Of a stretch of DNA of 64,000 nt, positions 49,560 through 60,410 are shown one piece after another. Below the pieces are notes generated by a model. It was not told the DNA's origin, made no database searches, and saw only the letters and a program-made list of their open reading frames with translations. This stretch comes from Silene conica (lineage: Eukaryota > Streptophyta > Magnoliopsida > Caryophyllales > Caryophyllaceae): positions 5,598,399 to 5,662,398 of the forward strand of contig CM055314.2 in NCBI GenBank assembly GCA_029255685.2. Reading direction: 5' to 3'. The position numbers were made by a program, and so were the translations under genes. Each line of letters begins with the position of its first letter. Position 1 is the stretch's first letter.

Positions 49560-50422
49560 TGGTACTGTGGTTTGGCAAGTCCCTAGCAGTCCAGTGTAAT
49601 AGCAATATTATTTTGATCTAAAAAAACAATTTATTCGATTATTGTTTACAGCAATTTCAATTTCATTTTTTTGAACAAGAAACACGCTATACATGTGTGT
49701 ATGCTTGTTCATGAGTTAGCCATGGAATGAGTTTTCTAAAGGTGCACGTTCCCTAATGGCGTGGGTTTGTTTTTTTTATTTATTTGCTTGGAGATAAAAA
49801 ACAAACAATAATGGTGATCTCTTTTGATTGATGATTTCTTTGTCATGAGAGTCAAGAAAGACATATTATTTCCTCTATTTTGAATCTTCATTTATATTTT
49901 CTTCTCCGTTTAAGGTGGTGTTTAAATCAATTTTGGAATCCGAAAAACTTAACGTTCTCCAGATCTTGAATTTTTAACGGTTAATTTTCCGTCTTATTGA
50001 TATTTGTCAGGTTCGATTAGGGTTCCTGCAAATTAACTCTTACTTCCGACAAGTCCGAAAAAATTAACGTTCTTATTCGGAGCTTTTCTCGCGTGTCTTA
50101 ATACTCGTTTATCTTACCAACCTTGCGGAAACGAAGATCTAAATGAAGACGAGAAGAGACGAAGATCTTGATTTTCTTTTTATTTTGTGTTTTATTTGTA
50201 TTTCTCCAATCGTAAAGTTCGTACAATGTACCGTCTTTACGATTGCGGGAGCTATTAGGATATTAGGCCCATTAGGGCCGGCCCGCTATCATCTAAGGTT
50301 TACCCTAATAGGGCTTATTATATATAAACTATCTATATTGTATCAGAATCACACAATTATCAATAATACAATTCATATGTTATTCCCCTTCGAACCTGTT
50401 TTATTAAGAATGGCCATCACAT

Positions 50423-50428
50423 TTTATT
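50423..50428 (-). terminator. Poly(A) signal of array member 1, copy B
   Basis: AATAAAATGTGATGGCC on the minus strand, about 115 bp past the stop at 50542. Confidence 0.6.
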
Positions 50429-50541
50429 ATCAATGAAACCGATAAAGAGACATGACAATGAGTGAATAAGAAATAAATACAGGACTCAAATTACTTAAGC
50501 TAATATGCAATAGCCAACTCATTCACCATACAGCATATCGT

Positions 50542-51784
50542 TTAAACCGGGGCCGAAGCATTGTCCTCGTTACTCTGGATCTGCATATAATTCAACAAAT
50601 TAGTATAAGTATTTGACGATACATTTAAATTCAATTTATTTTATAAAATTGTCTTATGATAATTTATGGTAAGACACCATCAAATTTCAATAATCCTTCC
50701 AAAAATATAACCTTTTTCTTTTATGTTTTTTTCATAGCTCTTTTAATGATACTTGTGAAACTTTTTAATTTGTAACAATCTCTCAATAATGTATAAAAAA
50801 AATGCTATATTGTTATTGTATTTCGTCCTACGTCGCTAAAAGAACCCCATTTTTGTTTTTGCGTACCCAATTCAAAACTATTAATTACCCTTTTACTAAA
50901 TAGTTTCACAATAATTTACTTGACAATAGCAATAAAAACGGTGTCGCTTAAAATTAACTAATTAATCTTCATACAATTAAAATTACAAAATAAAAACATT
51001 TGTATGTATGAGACCATAACATAAATTATATGAGTAATGGACTTAGGGGTGTTACATAGTCCGGGGCCGGACCGGAGCGGACAAAACTCTTTGAATCGAA
51101 AACCAAATAAAGGTTAAAAGGTGGGCCGAGGATCGGGCCATATTAATATTGGTCTAGTCCGGTCTAGGCCAGAAAAACGCGTGGACGGGATCAAATTGGA
51201 TCAGATAGACCAAAGTGGACAAAATATGATTGTCATTGATATAATTTAACTTATAAAATTAGAACATGAGAAGTTTGTAATAACCAAAATTAGTTTTTAC
51301 TAGATTTAACATATAATTATATATCTTATAAAAAATATAAAAAATATAAACAAAATAAAAAATAAAAACAACAATATTAGAAAACTCATTTTTCATAAAA
51401 GTTCGGTGCATGGTTCAATTAGCAGTTCATTCGGTTTGGTTCAGGACCGGACCGAATACCAAAATAAAGTAAATAGGTGGACCGTGGACCGTGGACCGGA
51501 CTAAGCAAAATTTGGTCTAGTCTGGTCCAGACCAAATGATTCAATCCGGTCTGATCTTTGGTCCGAACCACTAAATGAATTGATCACCCTTAGTAATGGT
51601 TACTTAAAACTACATTCACAAGGTTATTTTGACCATTATTTTATTACGTGATTTTACTTTAATAATTTGTATGAGATGATATATAATTTCTTTTTTTGGT
51701 TACAGATAATGAAGGTACCTGAGGAGGCCAAATGATGACCATAACAAAATTTTGCTGGGTGTCGAGTGAGAAAGACGCAGCCAT
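50542..51784 (-). CDS. Small two-exon peptide gene (array member 1, copy B)
   Basis: Duplicate of the gene at 4595. Exon 1 is 51784-51719 (22 codons): MAASFSLDTQQ, then NFVMVIIWPPQ, with the same CAG|GTAC donor. Exon 2 is 50580-50542: IQSNEDNASAPV, stop. Relative to copy A there are two amino-acid changes, both in the N-terminal third (E to D and E to Q). The tail differs only by a silent TCA/TCG change, so the tail is the better kept part. ATG, splice sites, stop, TATA (51879-51886) and AATAAA are all intact. The intron holds the orthologous hAT MITE (51041-51591). Function unknown. Confidence 0.62.
51041..51591. mobile_element. hAT-type MITE with GGACC repeats, copy B
   Basis: Same insertion as 5067-5607, with AGTAATGG on both sides. 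Confidence 0.75.
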
Positions 51785-51878
51785 TTGCACAATAAATTTT
51801 AAGTGATTATATGAGATTATAGAGAATTGTATTATAATTACTAGTTTTGCTTGGTAGGATGATTTGTATACCTCGCTT

Positions 51879-51886
51879 TATTTATA
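51879..51886 (-). promoter_or_regulatory. TATA box of array member 1, copy B
   Basis: TATAAATA on the minus strand, 95 bp before the ATG at 51784. Confidence 0.6.
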
Positions 51887-51950
51887 AAGGCTAGTGGGGG
51901 TAATCTTTTCAAATTCGTACTTGTAACGTTTACATATGAGGGCAATAAGC

Positions 51951-52258
51951 GGATTATACTACCAGAGTTATACAATTTTCTGTACATATTTTGAGCTTTT
52001 TAATAGAAAATTCGAGCTTTATTAAAAAGAATATGAGCTATATGGTAAAATTTATGAACTCTTTGAGAAAATATTGAGAATCGAAAATTATTATACAAGT
52101 AAAACACAATACATATAAGTTGAACTATATTTTAATTTTAATATAAAAAAAACTAAAATATAACTCAAAATAGTTTAAAAGCTCAAAAAATATACACATA
52201 AGCTCAATAAAATACACCATGGTTATACGATACTATTATACATCTGGTTGTATAAACC
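51951..52258. mobile_element. TIR MITE (GGATTATAC family), uninterrupted
   Basis: Same insertion as 5967-6567 without the TRIM; about 308 bp. Confidence 0.65.
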
Positions 52259-52599
52259 TTTTTGTGCATATGAGGGTGAATGTTCAAAACAAAAGGTGTT
52301 TTAAAACGTTTTAAGTTAAGACGGTAACAATCAAAGCTTGATAGATACTCTTAGCACAACAACCAAGAACCAACCATTTAAATAAGGGGGAATATTTGTT
52401 ATTGTTATTGGATGAAAAGTCGATCATAATAATATAAATTAGATAATTAAATTACTAATCAAAAGTATTTTAAAATATAATGTAAATAAATAAGTCAAAA
52501 AATAGTAGAACGAATCAAATAGCCTAGGGAGGAAGTAATAAACTAATATAATTGTCTCCCAATGAAGAAAGACATTTTGTTTGAAATAACATGACATAA

Positions 52600-53940
52600 T
52601 CTTATCTATATAAATTCTGAAACATTTATTAGGTTGTGGTTGCGCCACATCATTCATCAAAGTTTTAATTTTTTTTTTAATTCACTCACGTGGGTCCCGC
52701 ATAATACTTTATGATTTCTCTGCACAATAACCGCCTAACATTTTACGTATTCCAAATAAATTCCTAAAATCGTAGATTACGAAACATTACGAACATTTTT
52801 AAATAAATCAATTAATTAGAAATACACATTGTGATAATTAGACCACAATTTATTTAGATGATTAGAATATTATGAATAATAACAATTTACAACAATAAAA
52901 AACCAAACATACAAAAGAATACTATGATTAATAACAATTTACAACAATAAAAAATCGAACATACAAAATTTTAAATAAGATTAAAATAACGTAACATTAA
53001 TATACAATCAGGAAAAAGAAATTATAAACTCCTCCACGCAAATTATAATCTGTGTATGAGTTAGCGTAATAAATATTATAAACTACTCCACGCAAATTAT
53101 AATCTGATTATGAGTTAATGGCGTAATTACACGATCGAAATTTCAAGTACAATTTTTCATGACAATACTAAATTAAAATAGCAATAAGAATAAATTAAAA
53201 TAACAATTTTATCTTATCTATATAAATTCTGAAACATTTATTAGGCTGTGTTTGCGCCACATCATTCATCAAAGTTTTAATTTTTTTTTTAACTCACTCA
53301 CGTGGGTCCCGCATAATACTTTATGATTTCTCTGCACAATAACCGCCTAATATTTTACGTATTCCAAATAAATTCCTAAAAAATCGTAGATTACGAAACA
53401 TTACGAACATTTTTAAATAAATCAATTAATTAGAAATACACATTGTGATAATTAGACCACAATTTATTTAGATGATTAGAATATTATGATTAATAACAAT
53501 TTACAACAATAAAAAATCGAACATACAAAATTTTAAACAAGATTAAAATAACGTAATATTAATATACAATCAGGAAAAAGAAATTATAAACTCCTCCACG
53601 CAAATTATAATCTGATTATGAGTTAGCGTAATAAAAATTATAAACTACTCCACGCAAATTATAATCTGATTATGAGTTAATGGCGTAATTACATGATCGA
53701 AATTTCAAGTACAATTTCCATGACAGTACTAAACTAAAATAACAATAAGAATAAATTAAAATAACAATAACGTCAAAAAAAAATACTTATAATGTCAATG
53801 ATATTACAAAAATCTTAATCAATTATAACATATAGCCTAAAATTTCATCATCAAAATATATTCAGATTATCAATAGAACTATTTAAAATAACAATATTAT
53901 TAAAACGACCCCGTGTATTTTTGCACGGGGTTAAAACTAG
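52600..53940 (+). mobile_element. Helitron with tandemly repeated body
   Basis: Starts TCTTATCTATATAAATTCTG after A. Ends CCCGTGTATTTTTGCACGGG, GTTAAAACTAG, before T. Copy A has the empty A-T site at about 6904. The first 610 bp are repeated from 53212 with the same TCTTATC start, so the element has two 5' ends and one 3' end. No coding sequence. Confidence 0.9.
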
Positions 53941-54068
53941 TTTGTGGTTATTTAACAGCCAAATCTAATCATTTTAAATTATTATAAATTGTGACACTAA
54001 TTAAACTATTTTAATTATATTTGACAATAAATTAACATTAAAATTCGGTATTATTTTTTATTTACTTT

Positions 54069-54233
54069 TTACCCGCAGTAAACACACCTAAACTCGACAG
54101 TGGCTTTCGCAAAATTGTGAGTAATCTTGTTGAAATTTTTAGGTATAAAGCTAATATATAAACAATGAAAAACAAATAAAAGGAAGAAAGTATTAAGTTG
54201 GTTGAAGGACTTCTCATTTCCAGCCATTTGTGT
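54069..54233 (-). CDS. Hypothetical 54-residue open frame
   Basis: Starts MAGNEKSFNQLN and ends FRCVYCG. In copy A the matching frame begins at 7390 but is interrupted by the insertion at 7136-7319. No TATA box or splice signals stand out, and I recognise no family. It may be chance. Confidence 0.2.
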   Translation of the reverse strand, partial: TQMAGNEKSFNQLNTFFLLFVFHCLYISFIPKNFNKITHNFAKATVEFRCVYCG

Positions 54234-54461
54234 TATTAATAGGAGTAATAACAAACTGGTGTACATAACTCCTACGTCACATTAATTAGTGTTGAATCTT
54301 TTTCCCGAATTCATGCCTTTTGTTTTTTTAGAGAGTGTCCGTTATTGTCATCGCCTTTTGCCCGTCTCCTAATGAAAAGCGTGTTTCCACAACAGACCGA
54401 AATGATAATTCCTGCTGTGATTTTTATGTGAGACGATCCAACCCACACAAATAGGATCCTA

Positions 54462-54821
54462 CACTTAGACCATGTTTATCAGTTGTTCCTATAGCCCTAC
54501 TTAGACCGAGTTCCTACATTAAAATATTAATATATACTTCTTAACCTATTTACTAAACTTAGTTCTTGATTTTGTTATTTTATCAAGCCCTGGTTAGACC
54601 TAGGAATTTCGACATTATTTTTGGTTAAATTGGAATCACGTATGGGACCACTTGGAACGAAACTAGTTCCTAAACATGTTCCAACAGGTCCATTTTAGAC
54701 CATCTGGAACGGAACTAGTTCCTATAATTTATTTTACTTTACTTTTTTACTTTTAATTAATTTTTGTCCTTATTAAAGACCTAGCCCTTGTTAGACCTAC
54801 CTATAAACGTAGTCTTAGGTG
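54462..54821. mobile_element. MITE nested in the MULE-like element
   Basis: Ends CACTTAGACCATGTTTAT and ATAAACGTAGTCTTAGGTG are inverted, with TA on both sides. 360 bp. Confidence 0.6.
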
Positions 54822-55129
54822 TATAGAAGTATGATACATCAGGTCTATCTGATATAATTTTTTAATTTTCTATTAGAGTCCAATACAAAACAAATATCTA
54901 ATTATCAATCAACGTAAACACTTTCTTAATTCTCCTTTGACGACAGTCACAACAAATTTCTCTCCCAACCAAATTTGATTCGAAGATGGCGGAAGGGAAG
55001 CGATTGGTATCTTCAACAAGGCGGAAAATGCATCGAATAATATTTCGGTGAACGAGAAACAATTTGCATCGACATCAAGAAGGAAAAACGCATCAAACAA
55101 TACTAATTTGAGGTAAATTTTTACACCAA

Positions 55130-55292
55130 TCATAACCCTAATAATATTTACGGTAAATTTTCTGACCCCAAAGCACTTAACAAATGAATATTTACGATAA
55201 GCTTCATAAGCATCATTCTCCGAATCAACTTTAAGTTCAATCAATTCTGATTGTTCAGATTCAATCCATGCATCTGTGGTACAAGGAAGCAC
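55130..55292 (-). pseudogene. FAR1-like N-terminal fragment
   Basis: The minus-strand reading starts MLPCTTDAWIESEQSEL and continues VDSENDAYEAYRKYSF, then FGVRK. The D-S-x-x-x-A-Y-x-x-Y...G-F-x-V-R-K pattern is the start of the FAR1 DNA-binding domain. It is cut off after about 50 residues. The FAR1 tail at 35511 belongs to a different element. Confidence 0.5.
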
Positions 55293-55304
55293 ATTAACTA
55301 CTCA

Positions 55305-56540
55305 TTAAAATTTGATGATATATAGACACATAAAAATGCGAGCTATTACGATGCGAATATGATCTAACGTAAAAAGAATATGAGCTAATATAAAAAGAAT
55401 ACGAGATAATATTAAAAGAATATGAGCTAATATAAAATATAACGAGTTATTAAAATAAGAATACGAGCTATTGATATAAGAATACAAACTATTAATATAA
55501 AAATACGAGTTATTAAGATAAGAATACGAGCTATTAATATAAGAATACGAGTTAATGTAAACGATACGAGTTTAAGAAAATCACGAACTAAAAAATATGA
55601 GCACAAAAGAATACAAGTTTTACCCTAAGAATAAGAGCTAATATAAAAAGAATACGAGCTAATATTAAAAAGGTACGAGCTAATATAAAAACAATACGAG
55701 TTATTAAGATAAAAATACGAGTTATTAATATAAAAATATGAGTTATTAAGATAAACATACGAGCTATTAATATAAGAATACGAGTTATTGTTATAAAAAT
55801 ACGAGCTATTAATATAAGAATACGAGGTAATGTAAAATGAATGGGCTCATAAAATAAAAATATTAGTTATTAAAATAAGAATATGAGCTAGTATAAAAAT
55901 TATTTGAGATAATGTAAACAGAATAAGAGGTAATATAAATTTTGAATAAAAAAGTTTATTCAACATAGTAATACACGTGAATTCTCCAAATTTTGAACAA
56001 CATGTAAACAAAATACGAGCTAATGTTAACTAAAAATACGAGCACATAAGAATGCAAGTTATTACCCTAAGAATACGAGCTAATATAAAAAGAATATGAG
56101 CTAATATTAAAAGAATACGAGCTAAGATAAAAAAAAAATGAGTTATTAAGATAAGAATACGAGTTATTGATATAAGAATACGAGCTATTAAGATAAGAAT
56201 ACGAGCTATTAATATAAAAATATGAGCTAATGTAAAAATAATACGAGTTTAAGAAAATAAAAACTAAAAAATACGAGCACAAAAGAATACAACTTATTAC
56301 CCTAAGAATACGAGCTAATATAAAAAGAATACGAGTTAATATTAAAAGAATACGAGCTAATATAAAAAAAATACGAGTTATTAAGATAAGAATACGAGTT
56401 ATAAAGATATAAATATGAGTTTTCAAGATAAGAATACGAGCTATTAATATAAGAATACGAGCTATTATTATAAAAATACGAGCTATTAATATAAGATTAC
56501 GAGCTAATGTAAAAAGAATATGAACTAATAAAATAAAAAA
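55305..56540. repeat. Degenerate minisatellite of about 21 bp
   Basis: Roughly 60 units built on AATACGAGCTATTAATATAAG with alternating AGATAAG and TATAAAAAG variants, and two higher-order blocks (55305-55860, 56030-56530). Ile/Leu-rich open frames on the minus strand are artefacts. Confidence 0.88.
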
Positions 56541-57021
56541 TTACCTTGACACAATAATTAAATAAACTGAAAGATGGAGATATAATAATTAATGAGAAAA
56601 ATCAATTACTGGATGATTGAGGAAGATGAGTTAGAAAATTAGGGAAGAAGTTACATAAAAAAAGAGAAATGGAGAAAAATGAGATTAGTGACTTTTTTTT
56701 CAAAAATAATTAAGAAAAAAACTAAAATAACCCCGGATGTACAATAATATTGTACATCTGGTGGTATAGTCCAGAAACTGGAGACGATCTCGCACATAAA
56801 ACGGTGTGAAACCTTTTTATTCTATAATTTATGAATTTTATGAGAGGGAGTACTTAATTTTTTAAGTCATATCACTCTTTTTAAATTTTATGACGTTCCA
56901 TCAACTACGTGTATCTATATTGTGACATTATTAATTACTTAATTAATATTGTCTCTATTATGGTAGTTTAGTTTGTTAGTTAATTAAGTAAGCCGCTAAA
57001 TAACCCTTCCATTTACTTTTA

Positions 57022-57505
57022 GGGGTATTTGGTTTAATCATAAAATGTATAAGGTATGAGTTTGGAATAAGGCAAACCCACACTAAGTGTTTGCTTAGCA
57101 AACTTGAGGGGTTCATACCCATACCTCAAACCCTTGAGGTATAGGTTTCCCATACCCTAGGAGGGGGTGGGTATGAAATTGATACCCATCGGTATCAAAC
57201 TACAATAAACAAAAATGCGAAAAATAAATATTAAAACATTTTGTGAACGAATCATTTTATATAATTATTTAATAAAATCTTTATTTTCAGGATTTTATAC
57301 GTTAAAATTATTTTTTAAAGTATTGGATTTTACATATTTCAACTCTAACTTAGTTTCAAATCCATACCACTTACAATTGAAACAAACATAAGGTATTAAG
57401 TATGGAGTTCCAACCCCATAGGCCATACCATTCCTGATTCCAACCTCATACCCATGCGTGATTCCTGATTCCAACCTCATACCCATGCGTGAAACAAACG
57501 CCCCC
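57022..57505. mobile_element. Tourist-like (PIF/Harbinger) MITE
   Basis: 484 bp. Ends GGGGTATTTGGTTT and GAAACAAACGCCCCC are inverted and TTA is duplicated. Copy A has the empty site near 12975. A 31-bp unit (ATTCCTGATTCCAACCTCAT and following) is tandemly doubled near the right end. Confidence 0.82.
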
Positions 57506-57854
57506 TTAAATCCACTCATAAATTTACCAAAAAAGTTTTAAACTTTTCTTTAGTTAGCGAAGACAAGTGCTCCATCTAAATCCGCCATTAGGTAGCTTAG
57601 TTTCATAAGCAATAGCGTCATTAAAAAATACTCCATAACGTAAAATTCGTCATTGACAATAATGATACTATATGAGCTAGGTTACTAATTACTATTCCTA
57701 AATCGTAAAATAAGTTGCGATAAAAAAAGATCAAATAAAAAACAACAATTTCTTTAATACATAAAAAAAATACATTACTAATTAAATTCATCATAAAAAT
57801 CTATAAAATAAAAATTGCTAATTAAATTAAATTCTTCGTAAAATTCATTTATTA

Positions 57855-58041
57855 GAGCATGATTTCTTCTCCTTCATCTCATATTTGTGACACCTAATTT
57901 TTATCTCTTATTTGAGGACATCCTCCATTTATAGAGATATCTTCCTCTTAAAAGAGGATATTAAGAAGATGTGAAGAGGACATCGTTTTAGTACTCTCTT
58001 TCATCTAAAAGAATGATAAATCCTCTTCAATCTGGATGCTC
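57855..58041. mobile_element. 187-bp MITE in the 3' region of the RING-H2 gene
   Basis: Ends GAGCATGATTTC and CTGGATGCTC are inverted with TTA on both sides. Copy A has the empty site. It lies 20 bp after the RING stop codon, so it is probably within the 3' UTR. Confidence 0.82.
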
Positions 58042-58061
58042 TTAGAAAACCCTAATCGATC

Positions 58062-58832
58062 CTAATTAACGGGCAAACACGTGGCACGACAAACCGGACA
58101 TGTCGTAGACTTGACAAACCAATCACATATGCAATCGGAATGAAAAACATGAGGGCAATTCGGTAATTTCATAATCCCATCGACTTGCTCATCATCTCCC
58201 CGCAACAATTCCTCCAAACAAATTGCACAATTACTCTTCTTCTCACCCAACCTCATCGCTTCCCCTACTTCCACCTTCACCAACCCTTTTTCCGCCTCCC
58301 GCCGCCCGTCTTCCGTCTCAACCATCGCCATGCCATCGTCTTCCTCGAAAACCGTATAATCCGGTAATGTAACACGTTGTATGTCAACAAATGCTCGGAG
58401 CGAGAAACAACTGAGTAATGAAAAACGTTCATCAATATTAGCCATAAGATCGTCAAATACGATATTATGGTACATTACTTGTAGACCAAGGCAAGTTAGG
58501 GCAGACGAAATTCTTAGTTTAAACTCATAATCACTCGAGTTACGAAGGTTTAAGGATAATGTAGGATATGTTGTCATCGGTTGATTATCGTCTTCGATGA
58601 AATTAAGATTATTATCGGCTACGAGATTTCTCAAAGTAAAATCTATGTAAATTTCATGTTGTTGTTGTTGGTTATTGTTTGGTATTTGAATGATTTGGAT
58701 ATGAGGATTTATTATGGTATTTAAAATTGGGTTCTGTGGTTGAAAAATTGGAAGAGCTAGTATGATGCTAGGCATGGTGTAAAAAGTAAAGTAAACGATT
58801 CGACGATAGCTTAATGAGAAACCGTCTTTCAC
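58062..58832 (-). CDS. RING-H2 zinc-finger protein, likely E3 ubiquitin ligase
   Basis: Single-exon gene of 256 codons from the ATG at 58832. A second in-frame ATG at 58775 (MPSIILALPIFQ, 237 codons) is equally plausible. The N-terminal half has a QQQQ run and no recognised domain. An acidic, Glu-rich stretch precedes the C-terminal RING-H2 finger (about residues 200-250): CAIC, then C-P-H-V-F-H-x2-C, then CPVC, giving the full C3H2C3 ligand set. Such fingers recruit E2 enzymes for ubiquitin transfer. No membrane segment is evident, so it is not a typical ATL protein. A minus-strand TATATAAG lies at 58892-58899. Copy A is frameshifted, so this is the functional partner. The substrate is unknown. 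Confidence 0.85.
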   Translation of the reverse strand: MKDGFSLSYRRIVYFTFYTMPSIILALPIFQPQNPILNTIINPHIQIIQIPNNNQQQQHEIYIDFTLRNLVADNNLNFIEDDNQPMTTYPTLSLNLRNSSDYEFKLRISSALTCLGLQVMYHNIVFDDLMANIDERFSLLSCFSLRAFVDIQRVTLPDYTVFEEDDGMAMVETEDGRREAEKGLVKVEVGEAMRLGEKKSNCAICLEELLRGDDEQVDGIMKLPNCPHVFHSDCICDWFVKSTTCPVCRATCLPVN

Positions 58833-58891
58833 AGAAATTTCGGAAATATTTGTGAGTGTACGTATGAGTGGGACAGATTAAGAATGGATTA

Positions 58892-58899
58892 CTTATATA
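58892..58899 (-). promoter_or_regulatory. TATA box of the RING-H2 gene
   Basis: TATATAAG on the minus strand, 60 bp before the first ATG and 117 bp before the second. It is kept in copy A at 16488-16495. Confidence 0.65.
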
Positions 58900-59278
58900 G
58901 GTAAAATTTAGGGCAGTTTCCAATAAGTTTCCAAATTCTAAAACAATGTAAATTAGGAAAGTTTTATTTTATTTTATTTTATTCATGTTTTTTTACCTTT
59001 TTTTTTTTTATAATGAATAATTTGTTCATTAAAATATTCCGTATGAATTATTGTTAGAGCTTAAGAGTATCTGAGAAGTTTATCAAATTTGGAAATTATC
59101 GCACCATATACTAGTAGTCGTGATATTTTAATTAGGGTGTTTGTAAACAGTAAATTGAGAAATTTTTAGCTTATTGAGTCATTTTAATATATTTGACGGG
59201 TCAATATATTGTTTGGAGTATTTGGTAGATAACATATTAAAATAGTAAATTTGGGCAATTTACTATTTAAAAATAGGG

Positions 59279-59523
59279 TAGGTCTCTTGAGAGACCGTCT
59301 CTCAATATGCTTATTGAGAGACTATTGTACAAATTTAAGAAAAAGTGGTACTAAATGTAATAAAATTGGTACAAATTATGATTAAAAAAAATGAGTACAT
59401 TTATTATGTAAGTAGATACGAAATTACTGTGGTACGATCAATGACAAAAGTATCACGAAATACAAATAAAAAGGTACAAAAGAATGGTGTCTCAATAATT
59501 TATTGAAAGACCGTCTCTCTCAA
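59279..59523. mobile_element. MITE with palindromic terminal repeats (copy B)
   Basis: Same insertion as 16866-17113. Confidence 0.65.
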
Positions 59524-60410
59524 ATTTTAGTGTTTAAAATAGGCCGCTTTTACCAACATATTCAGCCTGTAGATTAGAGAATATTTAAATTGACATTTTT
59601 ATCGTTGAAAAGATATGTTATGATAGCTACCGATAATTAATTCAGGTTCATGTTAGTCATTTTTTAAAAAAATAAACAATTTGCTAATCTAAAACCGCTG
59701 ATTGCCCAACACTATTAACAAATTCAGGTAATTATATATTTTGGTCAAACACGCTAAAATAATTTGCTATACATAATCTGCTTTTGTAACCCGCTTTTAT
59801 CAATATCAACATGTTATTTACCAAACATGGTCTTCATCAGTAAAAATGTTTCACATTATAATAAGAAGTTTTGTATTTTGCAATGAACATCATATAAGAA
59901 GTTTTTTTTTCTTTTAAAACGACTTATAATATAAAAGTGGATAAAACAACATTAATTTTGTATCTATTTTTCTTATCTTGTTACATTTTATATATACTAC
60001 ATTGTGTAATAAATATGCTTACCTATTATTAGATCGTAAATAGAATATGGGTCAGATAATTTTTAGATCTTAAAATTGTAAAATAAGATTTTGCTATTTT
60101 AATCGAGATTGTAACAAGTATTAGGTGCTTCATATAAAATAGTCGGCAACTATTGGACGTATATATTGAATTATATCAAGGTGTTTCCAATAATTATTAC
60201 ACGAACTAATAGAATTAGTATTATTATCAATAACGAAACGGAAGAAGAAACATGACAATGAAAAACATAAGTCTCAAATTACTTAAGCTAATACGGGTAC
60301 ACACTACACAATAACCAACTCATTATTTATACGATCTTCATGATGCTATCAGTTGGTGATTGCATAAACGTACATAATGGTCACATCATTTTACACCGGG
60401 ATTGAAGCAT

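Larger units (their letters stand above)
47398..49596 (-). mobile_element. L1-type LINE, 5'-truncated
   Basis: Minus-strand insertion of 2.2 kb ending in a 13-bp A tail (47398-47410 as T). Copy A has the empty site at about 747. It holds the RT and the zinc-binding C-terminal domain only; ORF1 and the endonuclease are missing. No clear target duplication is seen; a few target bases seem lost. Confidence 0.92.
47170..50388 (+). mobile_element. Non-coding LTR element, copy B
   Basis: Same element as 497-4452. 5' LTR about 47170-47285, primer site TTGTATCAGAGCC after it, polypurine GCGGGAG before the 3' LTR at 50253. It carries a LINE (47398-49596) and lacks the solo LTR and hAT insertions of copy A. 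Confidence 0.75.
54438..56780 (-). mobile_element. MULE-like element with FAR1 fragment and minisatellite
   Basis: 2.3 kb present only in copy B. GAGACGAT (with a ninth base C) flanks both sides (54430-54437, 56781-56788), and copy A has a single GAGACGAT at 12756. A 9-bp duplication and a FAR1-like fragment on the minus strand point to a MULE derivative. No clear long terminal inverted repeats. GATGTACAATAATATTGTACATC-type palindromic sequence lies near the right end (56736). Confidence 0.6.

Noticed and set aside
55305..56426. Ile/Leu/Ser-rich minus-strand frames resembling membrane proteins
   Set aside because: Produced by the 21-bp ATACGAG minisatellite; the repeat unit length explains the periodic residues.
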